This document shows, piece by piece, positions 9,289 through 19,164 of a DNA stretch of 64,000 bases. The notes beneath the pieces were generated by a model, which saw only the letters and a list, made by a program, of their open reading frames with translations, searched no databases and was not told the DNA's origin. The stretch lies in the NCBI GenBank assembly GCA_030444405.1, contig JARFPM010000002.1, forward strand, positions 19,446 through 83,445. The letters run 5' to 3'. The stretch's first letter is position 1. Each line of letters starts with the position of its first letter. This DNA comes from Nitrospira sp. (GTDB taxonomy: Bacteria > Nitrospirota > Nitrospiria > Nitrospirales > Nitrospiraceae). Made by a program: the position numbers and the translations under genes.

Positions 9289-10230
9289 TCAATCCTGAGA
9301 GACTTGTTGCTCCGCGTGGTAGGAGCTGCGAACAAGTGGACCAGATTCCACACGGGTGAAGCCCATAGCGAGGCCTTCTTCTTTGAGTGCAACAAATACG
9401 GAGGGGTCATAGAACCGGGCGACAGGCAGATGGTCTCTCGTCGGCTGGAGATATTGGCCGATGGTGATGATATCGCAATCCACCGCTCGGAGATCTCGCA
9501 TAACCTCACGTGCTTCGTCCAGCGCCTCTCCCATGCCCAAGATCAAGCCGGACTTCGTCTTCATCCTGTGCTGCTTCGCCTTTGCAAGTAGATCGATCGA
9601 TCGTTGATACTTCCCTTGGGGTCTGATTGATGGAAAAAGCCGCCTCACGGTTTCAATATTGTGATTCAGAATTTCCGGCTTCTCCGCACAGACCGTTACG
9701 AGCGCTTGCTCATTTCCCTCAAAGTCCGGGATCAGGACTTCGATCGTGCAGGTTGGGTTCAGCCGTCTGGTCTTCCTGATCGTTTCGGCAAACATCCAGG
9801 CCCCGCCGTCCTGCAATTCGTCACGATTCACGGAGGTTATCACAGCATGACGCAAGCCAAGGGCTTGGACCGCTTCTGCAACACGACCCGGTTCTGACTC
9901 ATCAACCACGAGCGGTCTTCCGGTCTCTACCGAACAGTAGTGGCAGCGCCTGGTGCAGATATCGCCTAAGATCAGGAAAGTCGCCGTGCGGGCATTCCAA
10001 CATTCCCAACGGTTCGGACAGCGAGCCTCTTCGCAGATCGTGTGAAGCTTGAGCTGCTCCATGGTTTGCTTGATATCGAGATAATCCGGCCCAGTCTTCG
10101 CACTGACCTTAAACCAGGAAGGAAGGCGAGGTTGGCTGGTAGTTGATGGCTCGCCTCGTTGAGCGGACGAAGCGGGCCGATGGCCGGTGGCTGATGAAGA
10201 CCGGAGATAGTCCAGCGGAACAAAACTCAT
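9289..10230 (-). CDS. lipA: Lipoyl synthase
   Basis: Radical SAM enzyme that inserts two sulfurs into protein-bound octanoate to make lipoate for the pyruvate and 2-oxoglutarate dehydrogenase and glycine cleavage complexes. The auxiliary cluster ligands are C66, C71 and C77 (CEEARCPNRWEC). The radical SAM CxxxCxxC is C92, C96 and C99 (CTRRCHYC). The C-terminal RSSYHAE supplies the Ser ligand. 313 residues is normal, with a somewhat long, low-complexity N-terminus of about 35 residues. Its ATG overlaps the TGA of the upstream gene by 4 bp, so translation is probably coupled. Confidence 0.95.
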   Translation of the reverse strand: MSFVPLDYLRSSSATGHRPASSAQRGEPSTTSQPRLPSWFKVSAKTGPDYLDIKQTMEQLKLHTICEEARCPNRWECWNARTATFLILGDICTRRCHYCSVETGRPLVVDESEPGRVAEAVQALGLRHAVITSVNRDELQDGGAWMFAETIRKTRRLNPTCTIEVLIPDFEGNEQALVTVCAEKPEILNHNIETVRRLFPSIRPQGKYQRSIDLLAKAKQHRMKTKSGLILGMGEALDEAREVMRDLRAVDCDIITIGQYLQPTRDHLPVARFYDPSVFVALKEEGLAMGFTRVESGPLVRSSYHAEQQVSQD

Positions 10231-10601
10231 GACTGCTCTCCATCCACAGAGCGTGGCCGGAACCAGTTGCTTATTTTGTCAAAGAAACTAGATTGCTCCG
10301 GCTCAGCCTGTGGGGGATCCGGATATTCCACCCAGAGTTCCTGTGAACCAAGGTAGACGCCGTTACGAAAACTCATTTGAGTTTTGAGCTGCCTGTATCC
10401 CTGAGCATGCAGGGCGTGGATCAAACTGGTGAGGGCTTCGTCCTGTGTGGGGCGGGTATCTGTCGTAACACGGACCGTTTCATACCGTAAGTTAGCTCGA
10501 TACCCTTCTCCTACACACTCAAACTCGACCGGCCGGCTAAATCCCCGCTCCCGATTGTCCAACCCGGCGAGTTGATGCTGGTCGAGTTCTCCTCCATCCA
10601 T
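10227..10601 (-). CDS. Uncharacterised protein in the lipA operon
   Basis: 124 residues with no recognised domain. The middle part (FECVGEGYRANLRYETVRV and SLIHALHAQGYRQLKTQM) looks like a small alpha/beta fold. The C-terminus has a hydrophobic/aromatic SSFFDKISNWFRPRS tail that could be an amphipathic helix. It overlaps lipA by 4 bp and starts 3 bp after the stop of the gene upstream, so all belong to one transcription unit. A role near lipoate or Fe-S metabolism is only a guess from position. Confidence 0.6.
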   Translation of the reverse strand: MDGGELDQHQLAGLDNRERGFSRPVEFECVGEGYRANLRYETVRVTTDTRPTQDEALTSLIHALHAQGYRQLKTQMSFRNGVYLGSQELWVEYPDPPQAEPEQSSFFDKISNWFRPRSVDGEQS

Positions 10602-10604
10602 CGT

Positions 10605-10970
10605 TCATGCTAATGCTCGATAGACCGCAACCAAGTCGCTCAACGCAATAGTCTTGTTCTGAAGTATGGCCCGTTCGGCTTGAATTATCTCTCGAGTCTT
10701 GGAATCGACGCCACCGGATTTGAGGCAAGAGGCACCGAGCGTCAGAATTCGGTCACACTCATCGCCGAGTTTCCTCTTCACGACAGGATTCACCGACAGA
10801 ATCTCCATGAGCTGTCGGCGCGTTGCATCAAGGTGTTCTTTAAGTTCAGCATCTGGGTAGTTCTTCCGAGCTGCTTCATCGAAGCAACGATCCAGATACT
10901 GAGTTAAGAATACGTAGAGACGCACAAGGGCTGCCGCAATATCAGTCTGATCTTTGGGGGAAACAGCCAT
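10605..10970 (-). CDS. Uncharacterised helical protein
   Basis: 121 residues, predicted almost all helical, without signal peptide or membrane segment. One Cys occurs in CDRIL and another in ASCLKSGG. I do not recognise the family; the helical bundle with YVFLTQYLDRCFDE at the start superficially resembles FliS-type chaperones, but there is no flagellar context. It lies between the Rieske gene (93 bp upstream, with a hairpin in the gap) and the 124-residue unknown that precedes lipA. Confidence 0.6.
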   Translation of the reverse strand: MAVSPKDQTDIAAALVRLYVFLTQYLDRCFDEAARKNYPDAELKEHLDATRRQLMEILSVNPVVKRKLGDECDRILTLGASCLKSGGVDSKTREIIQAERAILQNKTIALSDLVAVYRALA

Positions 10971-11036
10971 CGTTTCAGCTCCTTCATCCGCTCCGATTTC
11001 ACGAATAGCACTCTATCTACAATCGCAATAACTCAT

Positions 11037-11056
11037 TTAAATAGAATGCTATTTAA
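11037..11056. other. AT-rich hairpin between Rieske gene and downstream unknown
   Basis: TTAAATAG-AATG-CTATTTAA is a perfect 8-bp stem with a 4-base loop, 7 bp beyond the Rieske stop. It has no GC core and no T tract, so it is a weak terminator at best. An operator or processing site is equally possible. Confidence 0.35.
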
Positions 11057-11063
11057 TCAACTC

Positions 11064-11369
11064 CTACAGTAATACCTTCACATCTTCACCTTCGATTTTC
11101 ACTTGATAGGCTTCTACTTTTGCGGAGGGGTTATTCATGCAAGCCCCAGTAGTCACATCGTATCGCCATCCATGCCAGGGGCAGGTAACAATGTTGCCTT
11201 CTAACTCTCCCTCCCCCAATGGACCATCTCGATGGCAACAGGTATTATCAATCGCGTGGATGGCGCCGTCCACGTTAAATACCGCCAGAGTCTTACCGTT
11301 TGCTTCGGCCACAATGCCATGCCCCGCCTTGATATCAGCGAGAGCCCCCACTCGTACAAACTCCGCCAT
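11064..11369 (-). CDS. Rieske-type ferredoxin
   Basis: 101 residues, about the size of a free-standing Rieske ferredoxin. Cluster ligands are CxH at C44/H46 (CCHRDGPLGEG, with an extra Cys next to it) and CxxH at C63/H66 (CPWHGW). No signal peptide, so it is a cytosolic electron carrier, of the kind that serves dioxygenases or nitrite reductases. It starts 23 bp after the Mrp stop and is probably co-transcribed with the Fe-S carrier ATPase. The electron-transfer partner is unknown. Confidence 0.85.
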   Translation of the reverse strand: MAEFVRVGALADIKAGHGIVAEANGKTLAVFNVDGAIHAIDNTCCHRDGPLGEGELEGNIVTCPWHGWRYDVTTGACMNNPSAKVEAYQVKIEGEDVKVLL

Positions 11370-11392
11370 TCCTTACCTCCGAGTAATGCCTG

Positions 11393-12268
11393 TTAATTAC
11401 TGCTAAACGGTTGCTTGATTTTCTTGAGCAAACTATCGATGGACGGGCCGGCGTTGCCGGTCCCACCCAGCTCTTCCATGATTTTCTTTGCGATATCCCG
11501 AAACGCCTCGGCCTGAGGGGATGCCGGATTCGCGACGACGATAGGATGACCAGTATCCCCACCGTCTCGAATCGCCGGATCAATCGGGATCCGACCAAGG
11601 AATGGCACACCGAGCTTGGCTGCTGCCCGCTCTCCCCCACCATAGGAGAAAATCTCCGTCCGCTCACCGCAGTGACCACAGACAAAATAACTCATGTTTT
11701 CGATGATGCCCAGGAGCGGAACGTTCACCTTCTGAAACATCGCCATGCCCTTACGAACGTCATAGAGTGCAACCTCTTGAGGCGTGGTCACGGTAATCGC
11801 CCCGGCCAACGGAACCATCTGTGACAAGGAAAGCTGCACATCGCCGGTGCCCGGCGGCAAGTCAATGAGTAAGTAGTCTAAGTCTCCCCAGAGCACATCG
11901 CGGAAAAATGCCTGCAAGTACTGGTGGACCATCGGACCACGCCAAACCAGCGGGGCTTCTTCAGGCACCAGAAAGGCCATGGAGATCAGCTTCACTCCAT
12001 AATTCTCCACCGGAACAATCTTTCCATCTTTCTGTTCCGGTCCAGTCGTGCTCCCCATCATCATCGGAATATTGGGGCCGTAAAGATCAGCGTCCAGTAA
12101 CCCAACCTTCGTCCCAATTAGCGCCAGCGCGCAGGCGAGATTTGCCGCAACGGTAGACTTGCCGACACCGCCCTTGCCACTGCTCACTGCAATAACATGT
12201 TTCACACCGGGGATCAGATTATCTTTTTCTTGGGACTGCTGCGCCCCATGACCATGCTCGTCAGCCAT
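11393..12268 (-). CDS. mrp: Mrp/ApbC-type iron-sulfur carrier ATPase
   Basis: 291 residues with the deviant Walker A AVSSGKGGVGKSTVAANLA near residue 30, DADLYGPNIP (switch I) and IDLPPGTGD (Walker B). The C-terminal CxxC (FVCGHC) can hold a [4Fe-4S] cluster at the dimer interface. Mrp/NBP35 proteins carry Fe-S clusters to target proteins. The gene heads the leftward group that ends with the Fe-S enzyme LipA, which fits the role. The short His/Gln-rich N-terminus (HGHGAQQSQEKD) before the domain is unremarkable. Confidence 0.9.
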   Translation of the reverse strand: MADEHGHGAQQSQEKDNLIPGVKHVIAVSSGKGGVGKSTVAANLACALALIGTKVGLLDADLYGPNIPMMMGSTTGPEQKDGKIVPVENYGVKLISMAFLVPEEAPLVWRGPMVHQYLQAFFRDVLWGDLDYLLIDLPPGTGDVQLSLSQMVPLAGAITVTTPQEVALYDVRKGMAMFQKVNVPLLGIIENMSYFVCGHCGERTEIFSYGGGERAAAKLGVPFLGRIPIDPAIRDGGDTGHPIVVANPASPQAEAFRDIAKKIMEELGGTGNAGPSIDSLLKKIKQPFSSN

Positions 12269-12500
12269 ATCGATATCTCCTACTCTGATTTCGACCGACA
12301 GCGTCTTAGAGGACGAGTATCCACCGATCCCACCCTCTAGTTAGCCTGACCCCAGTATCATAAGCGATGCCATACACGAAATGATATGGGTCGCTCGGGC
12401 TATCGACCATGTGCCGACCGGGGAAGTCATAGGCGGTGACCATCGGCTGTCCGAGAGGTATACTGAATTCAAGCAGCGGTCGTCACCCTCAGGACTATCA

Positions 12501-15446
12501 ATGACATCATCTCCTTCATTGGAACCGTCCATCAGCCGGATCGGCGAACAACTTGCTCAGCTGTCCGCTGGCCTCTCACCTTCCATCTTCGACAACCGTT
12601 GGTGGGCCCATTCCGCCATCAATCTGGCGATGAAGGATGCCTCGTTTAAGACCAAGTTGTTCCACTTCATCGATGTCCTGCCGGTCATTCAGGACGATGA
12701 ACGAGTCATCTCACTCGCCGAAGAATACTTTAGCCACGAGAGCAGAGAGTTGTTCGGGCTTCAGTGGGGATTGAAGGCACTGGCCTCTACGAGCATGGGT
12801 GCCCGTCTCGCCGGTAAGTCGATCAGGAAACAGATCGAACAGATGGCTAAAACGTTCATTGCCGGTGTCTCGATCGAAGAAGCGGTTCCGGCCTTATCGC
12901 AGTTATGGAAAGAGGGACGAGCTTGGTCTGTCGATCTCTTGGGCGAGGCCACCATCAGCGAACAGGAGGCCGATCGCTATCGCGACCAGTGTCTGAACGC
13001 CTTGGATGAACTCAGCCAAGCCACTAAAACGTGGCCTTCCACTCCCCTGCTCCAACAAGACCACTTAGGACCGGTCCCGCGCGTGCAGCTCTCGCTCAAG
13101 ATTTCGGCTCTCTCATCCAGGCTGGACCCGATCGATCCCGAAGGAAGTTACGAGTCGGTCGCCGCTCGTCTCCGTCCGCTGGTGGATCTGGCACAGTCGC
13201 TGCCGGCCGGATTGATTTTCGATATGGAGCAGGCGGAGACCAAAGATCTGATCCTGCATATTTTCAAACAACTCTTCGCAGAGCCGGCCTATCGATCATA
13301 TCCTTATGCCGGACTCGCGCTGCAAGCCTATCACCGAGAAACCAAACGGGATGTGCAGGACTTGGTGGCCTGGGTTCGCACACGTCATGCACCGATCATA
13401 ATCCGACTGGTCAAGGGAGCCTACTGGGATTCAGACACCGTGCGATATCGGCAAGCAGGCTGGCCACCTCCACTTTTTGAACACAAGGAGGAGACCGACA
13501 TCCATTACGAGCGATTGATTCCGATGCTGCTTGAACACTCCGATCTTGTCCGCCCCGCATTCGGCACCCACAATCTTCGCACGTTAGCTGCTATCGAGGC
13601 CCACGCCGAGTCGCTCGGCCTGCCTCCAGAAGCGCGCGAGTACCAAATGATTTTTGGTATGGCGGAGCCGTTCCAGCAAGCCATGGTCAAATTAGGTCGC
13701 CGCGTACGCTTATACAGCCCTGTGGGCCAGCTGCTTCCCGGCATGGCCTACCTCGTTCGTCGACTCTTGGAAAACACGTCGAACGAATCGTTCCTGCAAA
13801 AAGAATACGTCGAGTCTCAACCATTGTCCCGGCTCCTCGCTCCTCCAACAATGCCATCCCAGATCCAACCCGTACCACCGAACGTCGCGAAGAGTCTTAC
13901 CAACGAGCCGCACAGCGACTTTTCTCGGGACGATGTTCGCAATGCAATGCAGGCAGCCATTACATCGGTTAGGCTCCAACTGGGTCGTCGCTGGAAAGAT
14001 AGCTCCTCTCGCCCCCTCACCGGCCCATGGTTGGAATCGCGCAATCCCTGCCGACCGGATGAGATCGTGGCCCAGGTGCAGTGCGCAGCAGTATCTGACC
14101 TGGACCACATCATCAACCAGACGCTCGAACAATGGGATTGTTGGCGAGGGAAAGCTCCGGAAGCACGATCTAAAATCCTGCGGAAGGCCGCGTCGGAAAT
14201 GTCTCGTCGCCGGTACGAGCTGGCAGCGTGGGAGATTTTTGAAGTCGGCAAGCCCTGGCGGGAGGCCGACGCTGATGTCGCTGAGGCGATCGACTTTCTC
14301 CGTTACTATGCCGATGAGATGGATCGCCTGGCTCAACCGGTGCGATTGGGCAACCGGCCGGGAGAACTCAACCAGCGCATCTATGAACCGCGCGGTGTGA
14401 CCGTCGTCATCGCACCATGGAATTTTCCGCTCGCCATCCCCACCGGAATGGTGTCAGCGGCTCTCGTGTCCGGAAATCCAGTCCTGTTCAAGCCGTCGGA
14501 ACGCTCGCCCTACCTAGGGACTCTGCTCAACGACATCCTAATTGCCTCAGGTGTACCGGCCAGCTGTTTAACCTGCGTCCCAGGTGGGCCGGATGTCGGA
14601 CAAGCGCTCGTCGCACATCCTCGCACTGTAACGATTGCGTTTACCGGATCGAAGACCGTGGGGCTCAGCATTCTGGCCGAAGCATCGCGCGTGCGCCCCG
14701 GACAGCCTATGGTGAAGCGAGTAATTACCGAGATGGGTGGGAAGAATGCCATCATCGTCGATGAGACGGCGGATCTCGACGAAGCGATCGCGGGCGTCGT
14801 CACATCATTTGCCGGTTACGCGGGACAGAAGTGCTCGGCTTGCTCCCGAGTCATCGTACATCGCACCATCTACGATTCCTTCGTTTCCCGCCTCCGTGAG
14901 GCAGTGCTGAGCTTGGAGGTCGGCGATCCCATGCACCCATCCACCAGGATGGGACCGGTGATCGATGCCCGAGCCCAAGCGAGCATACAACGCTATGTTT
15001 CATTAGGACTCGAGGAAGGCCGCTTGCTGGTGCAACGGACCGTGGATCAGAATGGGTATTTCGTCGGACCGACGGTATTTGTCGATATCCAACCGCATCA
15101 TCGATTAGCGCAGGAGGAAATCTTTGGGCCGGTATTAGCCGTCATGAAAGCGGACAGTTTTGCTGATGCCATCCGCTTGGCGAACGGAACCGAGTATGCC
15201 TTGACTGGAGGGGTCTATGCCAGGAGCCCCGCTAATCTTGCAATGGCCCGTGAGCAGTTCGACGTAGGGAATCTCTACCTAAACCGACCGATCACCGGTG
15301 CCCTCGTCTCTCGTCAACCCTTCGGTGGGCACCGCTTCTCAGGGGTCGGTGCGAAAGCGGGCGGGGAAGATTACCTGGTCCAGTTCATGATCGCCAGAGT
15401 CATCAGCGAGAACACCCTTCGCCGGGGATTCGAATCGACTCAGTGA
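12501..15446 (+). CDS. putA: Bifunctional proline dehydrogenase / P5C dehydrogenase
   Basis: The product oxidises proline to pyrroline-5-carboxylate and on to glutamate. With the ATG at 12501 it has 981 residues: an N-terminal helical arm, the FAD-dependent proline dehydrogenase barrel to about residue 440, and an aldehyde dehydrogenase from about 510. The catalytic Cys is C778 (GQKCSACSR), and MGGKNAIIVDE holds the conserved region before it. There is no N-terminal ribbon-helix-helix, so this is not the autorepressing trifunctional type. The open frame extends upstream to 12381, but that part is unlike PutA. The last 108 bp overlap the convergent gene. Confidence 0.92.
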   Translation: MTSSPSLEPSISRIGEQLAQLSAGLSPSIFDNRWWAHSAINLAMKDASFKTKLFHFIDVLPVIQDDERVISLAEEYFSHESRELFGLQWGLKALASTSMGARLAGKSIRKQIEQMAKTFIAGVSIEEAVPALSQLWKEGRAWSVDLLGEATISEQEADRYRDQCLNALDELSQATKTWPSTPLLQQDHLGPVPRVQLSLKISALSSRLDPIDPEGSYESVAARLRPLVDLAQSLPAGLIFDMEQAETKDLILHIFKQLFAEPAYRSYPYAGLALQAYHRETKRDVQDLVAWVRTRHAPIIIRLVKGAYWDSDTVRYRQAGWPPPLFEHKEETDIHYERLIPMLLEHSDLVRPAFGTHNLRTLAAIEAHAESLGLPPEAREYQMIFGMAEPFQQAMVKLGRRVRLYSPVGQLLPGMAYLVRRLLENTSNESFLQKEYVESQPLSRLLAPPTMPSQIQPVPPNVAKSLTNEPHSDFSRDDVRNAMQAAITSVRLQLGRRWKDSSSRPLTGPWLESRNPCRPDEIVAQVQCAAVSDLDHIINQTLEQWDCWRGKAPEARSKILRKAASEMSRRRYELAAWEIFEVGKPWREADADVAEAIDFLRYYADEMDRLAQPVRLGNRPGELNQRIYEPRGVTVVIAPWNFPLAIPTGMVSAALVSGNPVLFKPSERSPYLGTLLNDILIASGVPASCLTCVPGGPDVGQALVAHPRTVTIAFTGSKTVGLSILAEASRVRPGQPMVKRVITEMGGKNAIIVDETADLDEAIAGVVTSFAGYAGQKCSACSRVIVHRTIYDSFVSRLREAVLSLEVGDPMHPSTRMGPVIDARAQASIQRYVSLGLEEGRLLVQRTVDQNGYFVGPTVFVDIQPHHRLAQEEIFGPVLAVMKADSFADAIRLANGTEYALTGGVYARSPANLAMAREQFDVGNLYLNRPITGALVSRQPFGGHRFSGVGAKAGGEDYLVQFMIARVISENTLRRGFESTQ

Positions 15447-16238
15447 GGCCTTTGCCGCTTTGATGTCGTATTCTTCAAGTTCTTCTGTGATCTCCGTGAC
15501 CACGCCGCGGTCCTCCTTGATGGCGGATAGTTCCTGCCGCTCTGAGTACTTCACGAGCCCGACCCCCTTGACAAACCAGGCCGTCATCACGTCGATTCCG
15601 GAGACGGTTCGAAGGCTTCCTGACAAGTGGATCTTCATGTTCATCCGTGCTTCAACTTTGATAGCATCCTGGAACGTACCGGCTGGGACGGTGATGATTT
15701 CTCGACCGATCACCTTACTCCACCCCTGGGCATCGACCGTCTCATCGGTTTGGTCACGATCCATATCGCTGCCGAAATCAACCCCCATTCGGTCAAACTG
15801 CTGGAAGGAGGACGGGATTCTCAGTGGAAATCGGAAAATCTGGTAGGGCGTAATGTGTTTCTCCAACGGTGTTCCGGGCTCCGACCCATAATACACAATA
15901 CCGACCGCGTCGCGTCGATAAAAACTATCCGACGGTCCGTGATTTCCCGGATTCGTATCATGGAACACCGTCACGGTGACACCGTTCATCATCTTGGTTC
16001 CTGAGACCGTCGACACATTCGTGAAAAACTTCAGTTCGACAGTTTGGAGCGGCCCCTCACTGATCTGGCCGCGATAGGTCCAGCGACTCCCAACCGTATC
16101 AGGAAAATACTCCTCGGACTTTGAAATCGTGACCGGCTCCTCAGCCCCGAGCACCACAGACCATGGGTGTAGTCCCAGGAGTGCGCACACTCCTACCGTC
16201 AATACCAGTCGCACATCACATTTACGCTTCGTCATCAT
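15339..16238 (-). CDS. Secreted protein of unknown function
   Basis: Starts at tandem ATGs (16238 and 16235) preceded by GGAGTTGG; a longer frame reaches 16274 but lacks that site. About 300 residues with a signal peptide (MTKRKCDVRLVLTVGVCALLGLHP, cleavage near VLGAEE). The body is beta-rich: SRWTYRGQISEGP, FYRRDAVGIVYYGSEPGTP, GREIITVPAGTFQDAIKVE and WFVKGVGLVKY. This pattern is common in periplasmic or outer-membrane-associated proteins. The last 36 codons lie antisense to the end of putA. Confidence 0.65.
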   Translation of the reverse strand: MMTKRKCDVRLVLTVGVCALLGLHPWSVVLGAEEPVTISKSEEYFPDTVGSRWTYRGQISEGPLQTVELKFFTNVSTVSGTKMMNGVTVTVFHDTNPGNHGPSDSFYRRDAVGIVYYGSEPGTPLEKHITPYQIFRFPLRIPSSFQQFDRMGVDFGSDMDRDQTDETVDAQGWSKVIGREIITVPAGTFQDAIKVEARMNMKIHLSGSLRTVSGIDVMTAWFVKGVGLVKYSERQELSAIKEDRGVVTEITEELEEYDIKAAKASLSRFESPAKGVLADDSGDHELDQVIFPARFRTDP

Positions 16239-16367
16239 TCCAACTCCAGATACGATGTTTTTTGACGGTATCATAGGAGTCCCGAGAGCGGCAAGCCGAT
16301 AGGTGCTGGGCTAAGTTTCGATCCGTGCTTGTCTTGGCCCGCTTCTCACCGCATAATTCTCTCCGAT

Positions 16368-17144
16368 ATGGAACCTCGAATCTCATCAACACCTTCTGCG
16401 AAGGATCGACCGACAAAACCATCTGATCGTCCGGCAGTCCTCATTACCGGAGCCTCCGGAGGCATCGGTCGCGCCATCAGTCAAGCATTCGGAAAAATCG
16501 GATGGTACGTGGGGGTCCATTACTATCGGAATAAACCGGCGGCCGAAGCGACCTTGGATCGCGTCCTCGAGGGCGGCGGAATCGGCAACTCCTATCATGC
16601 AGATATTCGAGAAGCCGAATCCGTTCGACGCATGGTCGACAGATTCTCCAGCTGTACCTCCGGCCCATTAGCATTGGTCTGCAACGCTGGAATCGGACAG
16701 AGCGAGTTGCTCGTGCGCCATGCAGATGAGATCTGGGATAATGTCATCGCCACGAATCTCACAGGAACATTTCACTGTCTGCGAGCCATGGCACCTTCCC
16801 TGCTCGCTCGCGGCGGAGGCTCCATCATAGTGATTGGTTCCCACACGGGATTCCACGGAGCGACCGGACAAAGTGCGTATGCGACATCGAAGGCCGGACT
16901 GATCGGACTCGTCAGAACAGCGGCGTTGGAATGGGGTCCGCACAATATTCGTGTCAACCTCGTACTTCCCGGCTGGCAGAAAACGGACTTGACGGAGGGG
17001 ATATTTCCCGAGCAGAACGGATGGCTCGACCATGCACTGCGGAGGCCACCGGTGATCGACGAAGTCGTCAGTACCATCGTGCACCTAGCCCAGCTCAACG
17101 ATGTATCAGGCCAGGTGTGGAATTGTGACAGTAGGAATCTGTAG
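16368..17144 (+). CDS. Short-chain dehydrogenase/reductase (FabG-like)
   Basis: 258 residues from the ATG at 16368 (the frame is open from 16329). The cofactor motif TGASGGIG is at 27-34, NAG at 106-108, and the catalytic Ser158, Tyr171 and Lys175 (YATSK) are all present. Its arrangement resembles 3-oxoacyl-ACP reductases, which use NADPH. It lies 58 bp before bioD on the same strand, so a part in pimeloyl or biotin synthesis is plausible but unproved. An N-terminal tail of about 20 Pro/Ser/Lys-rich residues precedes the domain. Confidence 0.8.
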   Translation: MEPRISSTPSAKDRPTKPSDRPAVLITGASGGIGRAISQAFGKIGWYVGVHYYRNKPAAEATLDRVLEGGGIGNSYHADIREAESVRRMVDRFSSCTSGPLALVCNAGIGQSELLVRHADEIWDNVIATNLTGTFHCLRAMAPSLLARGGGSIIVIGSHTGFHGATGQSAYATSKAGLIGLVRTAALEWGPHNIRVNLVLPGWQKTDLTEGIFPEQNGWLDHALRRPPVIDEVVSTIVHLAQLNDVSGQVWNCDSRNL

Positions 17145-17150
17145 AAAAGA

Positions 17151-18565
<1,415 letters not shown>

Positions 18566-18570
18566 ATCAG

Positions 18571-19164
18571 TTACCGCTTGGACTGCTCCAACGCCTTCTG
18601 TTTGACGATACGGAAATGGGTTGCCAATTCTTGCCGCGTGACCATCGCAACCAACCAATCCGGTGCTAGAGAATCCGGCTCCACGATCAGCTCGAAATCG
18701 GCACGCGTTTGATTCCCCTCCCCAGCCGGCTGCAGCTTCCATACTCGATGATAGCGCTTGAAATCACCGCCCTTCAGGTCGGTCACGAGGCCACCGTTCG
18801 GTAATACCCTAGATTCCGTGACTAACCGACGTTCTCCGGGCATGACCGGATGGTCAATGCGAAGGTCGATCGTCGCCACCCCATCACGGATGTTCAATTC
18901 AGCTACTCTCATCCGAACCTCAAAGAGGTCCGGCCAATGTGAGTAATCCGCCAACAAGGCTTGTATCACTTCCGCCTTGGCCGGAAAGAGAGGATGTGCC
19001 GTCGCACGGATTCCACCACCAGGTTCCGTCTTCACCTCTAAACCATCTGCATCAGCCACCGCCAGCACACCCGCCTCCAATACGGGAGCGGACAGAAACA
19101 CATGGACGGCCAACAACAGGACGAGGCCCTGTGATGATATGGCTCGGTTATCCGACAATCGCAT
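18571..19164 (-). CDS. Secreted SRPBCC/START-like protein
   Basis: About 197 residues from the Met at 19164. A signal peptide (SSQGLVLLLAVHVFLSAPV) comes first, then an SRPBCC-type fold: ADYSHWPDLFEVRM, IDLRIDHPVMPGERRLV, DLKGGDFKRYHRVWKLQPA and WLVAMVTRQELATHFRIVKQ. Such domains hold hydrophobic ligands; export to the periplasm suggests a lipid or quinone-type ligand, but this is inference. The start overlaps the end of the DGQHR gene by 17 bp, so the two are probably translated from one mRNA. Confidence 0.7.
   Translation of the reverse strand: MRLSDNRAISSQGLVLLLAVHVFLSAPVLEAGVLAVADADGLEVKTEPGGGIRATAHPLFPAKAEVIQALLADYSHWPDLFEVRMRVAELNIRDGVATIDLRIDHPVMPGERRLVTESRVLPNGGLVTDLKGGDFKRYHRVWKLQPAGEGNQTRADFELIVEPDSLAPDWLVAMVTRQELATHFRIVKQKALEQSKR

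Noticed and set aside
11037..11056. Intrinsic terminator after the Rieske gene
   Set aside because: The stem is pure A/T apart from two G-C pairs and no T tract follows; kept only as an unassigned hairpin.
18566..18742. 59-codon N-terminal extension of ThiE
   Set aside because: It lies within the upstream SRPBCC gene and is unlike ThiE; the start at 18565 fits the family.
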